From Lentimonas sp. CC4 (GTDB lineage Bacteria > Verrucomicrobiota > Verrucomicrobiia > Opitutales > Coraliomargaritaceae): 64,000 nt of DNA. The notes below the pieces were generated by a model. The model saw only the letters and a program-made list of their open reading frames with translations, made no database searches and had not been told where the DNA came from. The position numbers were made by a program, and so were the translations under genes. This document shows, piece after piece, positions 57,387 through 64,000 of this stretch (its first letter is position 1; every line of letters starts with the position of its first letter). The stretch lies in the NCBI RefSeq assembly GCF_902728235.1, contig NZ_CACVBO010000001.1, positions 3,310,001-3,374,000 of the forward strand. Reading direction: 5' to 3'.

Positions 57387-58616
57387 TTAGTAAGAAAAAT
57401 TCACGTCGAATGTAAACATGGTCTTATCAGCACCACCTGCACCAGCGAACTCATCGTCCGCCATGTAGTAACCATACTTCGCCATCAAAGTCGTATACTT
57501 GTTGACCTTATAGCTAGCGACAAAGTCAATTTCATCACCGTAGTCATTGCCATGTGAAGGATGAGTATCCGAATCGAAAGAGTGATAAACAAGCTTCACA
57601 GGAATACTCTTTTTATCCCAAACTGGAATCTTGTATCCCACATATGCGTAGAGGTCCTGTAGCCCACCGTCGATACCAGTGACAGGCAAGAAGACGTCAG
57701 CATAACCATTGAACTTATGCACAGTCGCGAGTGGTGTGCGGAAGCCATCACCTAGAACTTCAAAACCAGCACCAAAGGTGAAGGCTTCGTAGGCAGCTGA
57801 GAGGTCACCCGCCCAGTAGTCGGCATCGATATCAGTTGGAGACTGCGAGTTATCTTCCTGATGTGCATAACTAAATGCATAGTTCAATGTCACTTCATCC
57901 AACTTATACTTACCTGTGGCACGAATACCTGTGGTATCATTGGAGAACGCATCAATGTCACTACTCTTAATATGATAGTAGAATCCCGTAAGGCTCAACC
58001 AATCCGCAACCTTGTATTTGATATTTGCGCCAGCAGTATCCATTTTGGTGTTATCGGCATTCACGCGATTTACATTATCCATGTAAAAGCCATTCACAGT
58101 CAGGTTCTCAACCATTGTAAATGAGCCAGTCGCAGCATCGAAGGTTTGCATATTTTGGCGCCATCCCACGTTACCAATGAAGCGCGAATCATCGAGAATG
58201 TAAATCTGGCGACCGATCTTAGCCTTACCATAATCTTCATTCTGATAACCGAGCCAATACTGGTTAAAGTCAGTGCCGTCACCCGCATCATCCAAAGGGT
58301 GAATATCGTCGTGATCCCCACCGATGCGAGTCACAGTTTCACCTTCGACCATCGCATTAAAGCCACCAAAGGTCTCAGTCGTATAACCGTAGCGAATGCT
58401 CTCCGAAAAACCGTTGCGATGATTATCTGGCTTCGTATTCAGATTAAACACTTCATAGCGAGTCCGCGACGTGACATTGAACTTGCCTGGGATCGTTTCT
58501 TCCAGGCTCTTGAATTGCTCATCCAAAAAAGCCTCTGCCGATTCGGCCGATGCAAATGAAGCACTCCCCGCTAGGGCGAGCACTGTGATTAATGATTTAG
58601 TATATGTATTTTTCAT
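57387..58616 (-). CDS. Outer membrane beta-barrel porin-like protein
   Basis: A 409-residue exported protein: signal peptide (LITVLALAGSASFASA, cut near residue 24) and a long region of alternating amphipathic strands, for example RTRYEVFNLNTK, IKYKVADWLSLTGFYYH, VTLNYAFSYAHQED and FTFDVNFSY, ending in an aromatic residue as in outer-membrane barrels. Size and strand pattern match the alginate-export/OprB-like group of porins. It probably forms a sugar or small-solute channel. The preceding 440 bases likely hold its promoter. Confidence 0.82.
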   Translation of the reverse strand: MKNTYTKSLITVLALAGSASFASAESAEAFLDEQFKSLEETIPGKFNVTSRTRYEVFNLNTKPDNHRNGFSESIRYGYTTETFGGFNAMVEGETVTRIGGDHDDIHPLDDAGDGTDFNQYWLGYQNEDYGKAKIGRQIYILDDSRFIGNVGWRQNMQTFDAATGSFTMVENLTVNGFYMDNVNRVNADNTKMDTAGANIKYKVADWLSLTGFYYHIKSSDIDAFSNDTTGIRATGKYKLDEVTLNYAFSYAHQEDNSQSPTDIDADYWAGDLSAAYEAFTFGAGFEVLGDGFRTPLATVHKFNGYADVFLPVTGIDGGLQDLYAYVGYKIPVWDKKSIPVKLVYHSFDSDTHPSHGNDYGDEIDFVASYKVNKYTTLMAKYGYYMADDEFAGAGGADKTMFTFDVNFSY

Positions 58617-59055
58617 TTCAGCGTAGTAGTTAGTTAAGTGCGTTGCACTGTATTGATAACACCACCTCTCATGCCAACAATACTAATAAGTCCCATTAAT
58701 CACATGAACAGATTTCATGATGACTTAAAAAAAAAATCCTAATATGAAATCCCCCACCATGAGACACACCGCAATCAACCACTCCACAAAACGCTTCGCT
58801 TTATCTGACAATAACTTACGATTTATAACAAAACGCTTCAAACAAGTCACGGAAGTGACACGCTGACTCATACGACTAAATACAAAAACCATGACCATCG
58901 GCTCGTGCACACTGGATCGATAGGAATCTGGCTAAAACATTTCACTCCTAAAGCGATCGAGTGGTCAAAAACGTGACAGTTGTAGCGCGCAAAGTGCTCA
59001 CCAGAACTCCAACGAAGCCCGATTGCTACCCACGGACAGATCACCCGTAGCTCTA
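58617..59055. other. Long intergenic stretch upstream of the porin gene
   Basis: These 439 bases separate the porin start from the aguA stop. They are partly A/T-rich (AAAAAAAAAA near 58727-58736) and hold several short frames with no family signal. TGTAGCGCGCAAAGTGCTC around 58980 faintly recalls the TGTAGC repeat near 32649. I see no operator or small RNA I can support. Confidence 0.45.
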
Positions 59056-60105
59056 CTAGCAGCGAATTGCCGGCTGGTGCTGGCTCATGCAATGAATCGC
59101 ACCACCTTCTCGGACGATATTCCGACAATCAAACCCGACAACCTCTCTCCCTGGGTAGCAATCCGCGAGAATTTCCAGCGCTTCGGCATCACGCTGCGGT
59201 TGACCATAGGTAGGCACCAGCACCGCACCATTCAGGACAAGATAATTCATATAACTTGCCGCGAGACGCTCTCCATCGAGATAGATCGGATCAGGCAAAG
59301 GTAACTGGACGGTGGCATACGGTTGCCCATCTGGGGTTCTGAATGCTTGGATACGACTGACATTTTCACTCAAGGCGGCAAAATTCCGGTCTTCCGGATC
59401 GTTAACAGATGCCATTAAAATCGCGTCAGCCTTAAAGAACCGAGCGAGATTATCAATATGCCCGTCAGTATCATCCCCCTCCAAGCCATCTTGCAGCCAA
59501 AGCACTTCGTTAATACCTAAGCCAGCGGATAGACGCGCCTCGATCTGATTCTTAGAAATCTCACCGTTGCGGTTCGGGTTCAGCAACACGACCTCAGTCG
59601 TCAACAATTGCCCGGCTCCATTACTCTCAATCGCGCCGCCTTCTAAGACGGTATCAAATGCAAAACGGCGCAGCCCCAAATGATCAGCGAGCCATGCGGA
59701 TGCGTTGTTGTCTTTCTGCTGTAACGGAAATTTATTGCCCCATGCATTATAGATCCAATCCGTCATGCACAGCTCAGAGCGGTCTTCACTTAGCAAAAAT
59801 AGCGGCCCATAATCACGACACCATACATCGTCGGTCTGGTAGTCGTAAAACGTCACCGCGCTGGCATCGCCCGCCTGGGCCATCAAAGCACGCAATTCTG
59901 CCTGAGCCGATTCGGGACACAGCACAGATACAGGCTGAAAACGAGCCGCGAGCACATAGAGCGCCGCCAATTGCTCACGCACCCGAGGCAACACGCCTGT
60001 CCAGAGATCATCGCGCGTCGGCCAAGCAAACCAAACAGCTGCTTGCGGCTCCCACTCTGCAGGAAAACGGTAACCCAATTCTTTCGGTGTGCTCAATGCT
60101 GTCAT
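59056..60105 (-). CDS. aguA: Agmatine deiminase
   Basis: A 349-residue enzyme of the guanidine-modifying family that converts agmatine to N-carbamoylputrescine and ammonia. It shows FPAEWEPQAAVWFAWPTRDDLW, EGGAIESNGAGQLLTTE, GDDTDGHIDNLARF (catalytic Asp/His) and the catalytic Cys in GGAIHCMSQHQP. It follows aguB by 36 bp on the same strand, and together they form a two-step putrescine route. Confidence 0.93.
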   Translation of the reverse strand: MTALSTPKELGYRFPAEWEPQAAVWFAWPTRDDLWTGVLPRVREQLAALYVLAARFQPVSVLCPESAQAELRALMAQAGDASAVTFYDYQTDDVWCRDYGPLFLLSEDRSELCMTDWIYNAWGNKFPLQQKDNNASAWLADHLGLRRFAFDTVLEGGAIESNGAGQLLTTEVVLLNPNRNGEISKNQIEARLSAGLGINEVLWLQDGLEGDDTDGHIDNLARFFKADAILMASVNDPEDRNFAALSENVSRIQAFRTPDGQPYATVQLPLPDPIYLDGERLAASYMNYLVLNGAVLVPTYGQPQRDAEALEILADCYPGREVVGFDCRNIVREGGAIHCMSQHQPAIRC

Positions 60106-60141
60106 ACTAAATAAAAGAGTCAGAACCTCGTTACACTGATC

Positions 60142-61026
60142 TTAGTCAATCATGCGTCGCGTCAAGCCACTGAAGCTATCAATCCGACGGTCACGAAAGA
60201 ACGGCCAGATGCGCCGCGTATCTTCAAGCGCCTTTAAATCGCAATCAGCAATCACAATCGCCTCGGCATCCACTGGCGCCCGCTCCATCACTTGCCCATA
60301 AAAGTCGGCAACGAAGGATTGTCCCCAAAATTGGGTCGCGCCCTCGGTGCCGGTGCGATTGATCGCAGCCACGTAACAGCCATTCGCCACGGCATGCCCG
60401 CGCTGCACAGTCTCCCATGCAGTGTGCTGCGCTACGCCAAGCTCAGCTTTTTCTTCGGGCAACCAACCAATGGCTGTCGGATAAAACAAAATCTCCGCCC
60501 CCGCGAGAGCTGCTAGACGAGCGGCCTCTGGATACCATTGATCCCAGCAAATGAGCACCGATATTTTACCAAAACGTGTATCCCAAACCTTGTAACCAAG
60601 ATCGCCTGGGGTGAAGTAGAACTTCTCCTCAAAGCCCGGATCTTGCGGAATGTGCATCTTACGATACTTGCCCAGATACGAGCCATCCGCATCAATCACC
60701 GCAGCAGTATTGTGATACACGCCCGCAGCACGGCGCTCAAACAGTGAACCAATAATGACAACGCCGAGCTCCCCTGCGACAGTTGCCAGGGCATCCGTAG
60801 TCGGCCCGGGAACTGGCTCAGCAAGATCGAACAGTTCAGTGTCCTGAGTCAGACAAAAATAAGGGGAGGTAAACAGCTCCTGCGTGCAGATGACCTGCGC
60901 GCCGCGAGCTGCAGCCTCCCTTATTTTATCAATCGTATAGGCTAGATTGGCCTTCGTAGATCCTTGCTCACGCACCTGAATCAGGCCGATTCGCACGTTG
61001 CGATCTGTTGAAGACGCTTCTGCCAT
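60142..61026 (-). CDS. aguB: N-carbamoylputrescine amidase
   Basis: A 294-residue nitrilase-superfamily amidohydrolase that cleaves N-carbamoylputrescine to putrescine, CO2 and ammonia. The catalytic triad is clear: Glu in VICTQELFTSPYFC, Lys in KYRKMHIPQDPGF, Cys in VLICWDQWYPEAAR. Length matches AguB. It starts nine bases after the hisG stop. Confidence 0.94.
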   Translation of the reverse strand: MAEASSTDRNVRIGLIQVREQGSTKANLAYTIDKIREAAARGAQVICTQELFTSPYFCLTQDTELFDLAEPVPGPTTDALATVAGELGVVIIGSLFERRAAGVYHNTAAVIDADGSYLGKYRKMHIPQDPGFEEKFYFTPGDLGYKVWDTRFGKISVLICWDQWYPEAARLAALAGAEILFYPTAIGWLPEEKAELGVAQHTAWETVQRGHAVANGCYVAAINRTGTEGATQFWGQSFVADFYGQVMERAPVDAEAIVIADCDLKALEDTRRIWPFFRDRRIDSFSGLTRRMID

Positions 61027-61035
61027 ACGCTGAAA

Positions 61036-61917
61036 TTAGTAAACGACCTTATTGAGCGGATACTCAACAATCCCCTCAGCACCATGTTCTTTGAGCGCTG
61101 GGATGATCTCACGCACGACTTTTTCGTCGATAATCGTATCGATCGCCACCCATGCTTCATCTGTAAGACGGTTGATTGTTGGATTACGCAGTGCGGGCAG
61201 TTCCTTCAGAATTGCATCCAGCTTCACTTTCTCGATGTTGAGCTTCAGCCCCACCTTCGAGTGTGCTTCGAGCGCTGCTTGCAAGAGCAATGCGATATTC
61301 TCGATTTTCTTGCGCTTCTCTGGGTTTTCCCAAGCCGCTTTGTTGGCGATGAGCACAGTATTCGTGTAAAGTAGCGTATCAACGATACGCAGGTTGTTCG
61401 CACGAAGCGAGTTACCTGTTTCTGTCAGGTCAACAATCGCATCCACGAGGTCTGGCACTTTAACTTCGGTGGCTCCCCAAGAGAACTCCACGTCAGCATT
61501 CACGCCATTATCCTTCAAGTAGCGACCAGTGATATTCACCACCTCAGTGGCGATACGCTTGCCTTCCAGGTCCTTCACGGTCTGCACGGGCGATGCCTCT
61601 GGCACTGCAATGATCCACTTGGAGCGGCGGTTTGATGCGCGGCTGTAAACCAGATCACACACTTCAACGACGTCAGACGCGTTCTCACAAACCCAGTCCT
61701 GGCCGGTCAGGCCGCAATCAAAGTAGCCATGCTCGACGTAACGGCTCACTTCTTGTGCACGCACGAAGCGTCCGTCCAGCTCTGCATCGTCAAAAGACGG
61801 GCGATACGAGCGGGAACTCTTTGTGATTCCGAAACCAGCTTTTGCAAAAAGCTTGATAGTCGAATCTTCAAGACTGCCCTTAGGCAACCCGAGCATGAGT
61901 AATGGTGTCTTTTCCAT
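61036..61917 (-). CDS. hisG: ATP phosphoribosyltransferase, long form
   Basis: A 293-residue enzyme for the first step of histidine synthesis. It has [24 protein letters not shown], the substrate loop [17 protein letters not shown], and the phosphate motif [18 protein letters not shown]. The extra C-terminal about 75 residues form the histidine-binding regulatory domain found in long HisG, so a separate HisZ is not needed. ATG 61917 starts the conserved N-terminus. It leads a hisG-aguB-aguA run. Confidence 0.93.
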   Translation of the reverse strand: MEKTPLLMLGLPKGSLEDSTIKLFAKAGFGITKSSRSYRPSFDDAELDGRFVRAQEVSRYVEHGYFDCGLTGQDWVCENASDVVEVCDLVYSRASNRRSKWIIAVPEASPVQTVKDLEGKRIATEVVNITGRYLKDNGVNADVEFSWGATEVKVPDLVDAIVDLTETGNSLRANNLRIVDTLLYTNTVLIANKAAWENPEKRKKIENIALLLQAALEAHSKVGLKLNIEKVKLDAILKELPALRNPTINRLTDEAWVAIDTIIDEKVVREIIPALKEHGAEGIVEYPLNKVVY

Positions 61918-61996
61918 AAGGGCAGAGAACTTGATGCAGGATGTCGTGGGCACAAGAAAAATTTCCTAGAATCAATGCCCTCTTGTTGAAATAAGT

Positions 61997-62033
61997 AATT
62001 GTAAAAAAAAATCTTAGCTCTATTTTTACAATT
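61997..62033. other. A/T-rich hairpin between hisG and the peroxiredoxin gene
   Basis: AATTGTAAAAA and TTTTTACAATT form an 11-bp stem around about 15 bases, in the divergent promoter region. It may be an operator or only a consequence of A/T-rich sequence. Confidence 0.35.
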
Positions 62034-62058
62034 CCCCTCAAGTTTATAAACAATTCTG

Positions 62059-62535
62059 ATGCCGCTCCCAACTCCACTCAGTCCTGGCCAAAAAGCCCCC
62101 TCGTTCAGCTATACTGAAAGCGGGAGCACCATCCTTAGCACAGAAATCACGACGCCTCATCTCATTTACTTCTACCCCAAAGACAACACTCCGGGCTGCA
62201 CCAAAGAGGCCTGTGCGATACGTGACGTCTGGGCAGATTTCGTAGCAGCAGGGCTTAAAGTCATCGGCGTGAGCAAAGATTCCGAAGCCTCGCACATCAA
62301 ATTTCAGGAAAAATTCTCGCTACCCTTCCCCTTAATTGACGACACTGAGCTTGAACTAGCAAAAGCCTTTGGTGTGTATGGCGAGAAAAAGTTCATGGGC
62401 CGTGTTTACGATGGGATCCATCGCATGTCCTTTCTGATCGCTGCCGATGGCACTATTTTAAAAACCTATCCAAAAGTGAAACCCGAGGCACATGCCTCAC
62501 AAGTATTGGAAGACCTATCCCAATTTAACTCCTAA
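62059..62535 (+). CDS. bcp: Thiol peroxidase of the Bcp/PrxQ type
   Basis: A 158-residue peroxiredoxin. The peroxidatic cysteine is in YPKDNTPGCTKEACAIRD, with a second Cys five positions later as in the PrxQ/Bcp group that forms an intramolecular disulfide. It reduces peroxides using thioredoxin. ATG 62059; it ends four bases before the response regulator start, so co-transcription is likely. Confidence 0.93.
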   Translation: MPLPTPLSPGQKAPSFSYTESGSTILSTEITTPHLIYFYPKDNTPGCTKEACAIRDVWADFVAAGLKVIGVSKDSEASHIKFQEKFSLPFPLIDDTELELAKAFGVYGEKKFMGRVYDGIHRMSFLIAADGTILKTYPKVKPEAHASQVLEDLSQFNS

Positions 62536-62539
62536 TTTC

Positions 62540-63277
62540 ATGAGTAATCAACCAAAGCCACTTATCGTCATCGCTGAAGACGACAACGACCTCGCTACCG
62601 TCATCTCAACGCATCTGGAACTCGCAAATATGCAGAGCCAAATCTGCAATGAGGCTTCTCACGTTGTGCGCTACTTAAAAAGCAACTTTGCAAACCTACT
62701 ACTCTTAGATGTGCACCTCCCCGACTCTACAGGCTTCGCGCTCATGGACGAGTTGCGCAAAAACAATGTCAACATTCCAGTCATTTTCCTGACAGGCGAA
62801 AACGCTGAGCTTAAAAAGGTAAAAGCCCTTGAAATGGGTGGCGATGATTACATCACAAAACCATTTAGCTTTCCTGAACTGATCGCTCGGATCAAAGCAG
62901 TGCTTCGCCGTGCCGAAACTGTAAATGATGCAAAGATCACTCATAATACCACCACCACGGATGCGCCATTCGACTTCTGTGGAGCCGAAGTCAACCCGCA
63001 GCGCCTCGAAGTGCAATTCCCCGACGGCGTCGCAGAAAGTATCGGCCGTAAAGAACTCGGTATCTTCTCGTATCTCGCCACACATCCGAACAGCGTTTTA
63101 ACACGCAAAAACTTGATCCACTCGGTCTGGGGCATACACGCTGATGTGCGCAGTCGATCACTCGATCAATATATTGTGAAAATCCGCGACCTCTACAAAC
63201 GCCACGATCTCACGCTTGAGTCATTCAAAACAGTGCACGGTGTCGGCTACATCTACGACGTAGAAGAGACCCCCTGA
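62540..63277 (+). CDS. OmpR-type response regulator
   Basis: A 245-residue regulator: a receiver domain (acidic cluster Glu13-Asp14-Asp15, phospho-acceptor Asp57 in LLLLDVHLP, Lys in DDYITKPFS) and a C-terminal winged-helix domain (about 140-240) with GRKELGIFSYLATHPN and RSLDQYIVKIRDLY. A kinase gene is not adjacent. ATG 62540 is preferred; the track of the frame further upstream overlaps the peroxiredoxin gene. Confidence 0.92.
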   Translation: MSNQPKPLIVIAEDDNDLATVISTHLELANMQSQICNEASHVVRYLKSNFANLLLLDVHLPDSTGFALMDELRKNNVNIPVIFLTGENAELKKVKALEMGGDDYITKPFSFPELIARIKAVLRRAETVNDAKITHNTTTTDAPFDFCGAEVNPQRLEVQFPDGVAESIGRKELGIFSYLATHPNSVLTRKNLIHSVWGIHADVRSRSLDQYIVKIRDLYKRHDLTLESFKTVHGVGYIYDVEETP

Positions 63278-63286
63278 AGTGGGTGC

Positions 63287-64000
63287 TTAATCCTTGGGGT
63301 CAAGTTCCCACTCACTCGTGGTCCGCGCCTCGACCTCATCCAAAGTCGTAAAGCCTAACAAGGCCTTCTTTAACGCATCATAGCGCAAGGGACGATACCC
63401 CGCACGTCGGGCAGCGAGAGTCAGCTCATCGTCTGGCGCTCCACGTGTGATAAGCCCACGCATCTCCTCTGTCACCAAGGCCAATTCATGAAATGCGATG
63501 CGCCCATAATAGCCAGTTTGTCGGCAATGTGCACAGCCCACCCCATGGTAAAGGAATGGTGTATTCACCGCATGACTATCATGGAAATAACGTTCTAACA
63601 CGTGTGCCTCCGGCGTATATGCACTCTTGCAATTTTCACATATCCTCGCAGCGAGTCGCTGAGCCATCACTGCCAATATTGATGGAGCGACCATATACGG
63701 TTCAATTCCTATTTCAACCAGACGAACGACAGCCTGAATCGCGTTATTCGTATGCAGTGTTGAAAAAACAAGGTGCCCGGTCAAAGCAGCTTCAATTGCA
63801 ATCTTAGCCGTCTCCAGGTCTCGAATCTCTCCGACAAGCATCACATCAGGATCTTGTCGAAGTAACGAACGTAATAGGGTCGAAAATTTCAGATCAATCT
63901 TAGCATTCACTTGCGATTGAATCACACCGTCCATCCGAGTCTCGATCGGATCTTCAATCGTGCAAATATTGACATCTGGCTTATTGATCTCATGCAAGGC
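63287..64000 (-). CDS. Type II secretion / type IV pilus assembly ATPase (PilB/GspE), 3' part
   Basis: The frame is open to the window edge, so only the last 237 residues are seen. They hold the GspE/PilB core: TIEDPIE, LRSLLRQDPDVMLVGEIRDLETAKIAIEAALTGHLVFSTLHTNNA, LAARICENCK with a zinc-type C-x-x-C, then CAHC, and GRIAFHEL. The N-terminal ATP-loop is missing here. It powers a pilus or type II secretion system whose other genes are beyond the right edge. Confidence 0.9.
   Translation of the reverse strand, partial: ALHEINKPDVNICTIEDPIETRMDGVIQSQVNAKIDLKFSTLLRSLLRQDPDVMLVGEIRDLETAKIAIEAALTGHLVFSTLHTNNAIQAVVRLVEIGIEPYMVAPSILAVMAQRLAARICENCKSAYTPEAHVLERYFHDSHAVNTPFLYHGVGCAHCRQTGYYGRIAFHELALVTEEMRGLITRGAPDDELTLAARRAGYRPLRYDALKKALLGFTTLDEVEARTTSEWELDPKD

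Noticed and set aside
58725-58910. 61-residue frame upstream of the porin
   Set aside because: Contains a poly-A/T run, has a hydrophobic end but no ribosome site or family pattern; low confidence.

Overview
The window reads as the chromosome of a free-living, probably marine, Gram-negative bacterium, most likely a member of the Verrucomicrobiota (class Opitutia, Coraliomargarita or Lentimonas-like). This assignment is an inference. It rests on moderate GC, a 3-keto-disaccharide hydrolase (DUF1080) fragment, outer-membrane genes (TolC, porin, Mla lipid transport), ClpC together with the McsA/McsB arginine-kinase pair, an NrfH-NrfA-NrfI nitrite reductase operon, and short palindromic repeats between genes. 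Many starts lack a clear Shine-Dalgarno sequence, so starts were chosen from family alignments, signal peptides and spacing. No rRNA, prophage, integron or CRISPR array was seen.

Layout. 1-7.4 kb: DUF1080 fragment, EamA exporter, coiled-coil membrane protein, lytic transglycosylase, a Maf / TonB-like / pseudouridine synthase run, and TolC. 7.5-13.9 kb (plus strand): NAD synthetase, HemL, an unknown two-TM protein, cardiolipin synthase, and a DUF883-YqjE-YqjK-like trio. 14.1-18.7 kb (minus): nrfH-nrfA-nrfI, with a 15-bp-stem hairpin between nrfA and nrfI. 19-23.4 kb: an exported nuclease-like protein, MetF, small conserved unknowns, and a SnoaL-like gene broken by a 244-bp non-coding insertion flanked by TTGAAC repeats, then tRNA-Arg. 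23.7-25.3 kb: divergent LuxR-type and REC-Hpt regulators, then tRNA-His. 25.4-29 kb: an Mla-type lipid transporter (permease, ATPase, MCE protein, lipoprotein). 29-32.5 kb: tandem HAD phosphatases, a left-handed beta-helix protein, HflX.

32.8-37.8 kb is the most interesting region. It is a five-gene minus-strand operon: a polytopic membrane protein with a Pro/Lys-rich tail, a Ser/Thr pseudokinase that has lost HRD-Asp and DFG-Asp, an unknown, a ParA/MinD-type ATPase without ParB, and another unknown. I do not recognise it as a described system. Next are a divergent family-4-like uracil-DNA glycosylase, then clpC, mcsB and mcsA (arginine-phosphorylation-directed proteolysis), ilvE, acs, an unknown toroid-like protein, hisF and ppc.

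52-64 kb: amidohydrolase, UDP-glucuronate decarboxylase, a LolA-like exported protein, a RecB/Cas4-type nuclease fused to an XPD/DinG iron-sulfur helicase, a porin, a hisG-aguB-aguA run (histidine and putrescine synthesis), peroxiredoxin, an OmpR-type regulator, and the end of a PilB/GspE ATPase cut by the window edge. Nitrate/nitrite ammonification, acetate activation (acs), anaplerosis (ppc) and envelope maintenance suggest a respiratory heterotroph that can use nitrite when oxygen is low.
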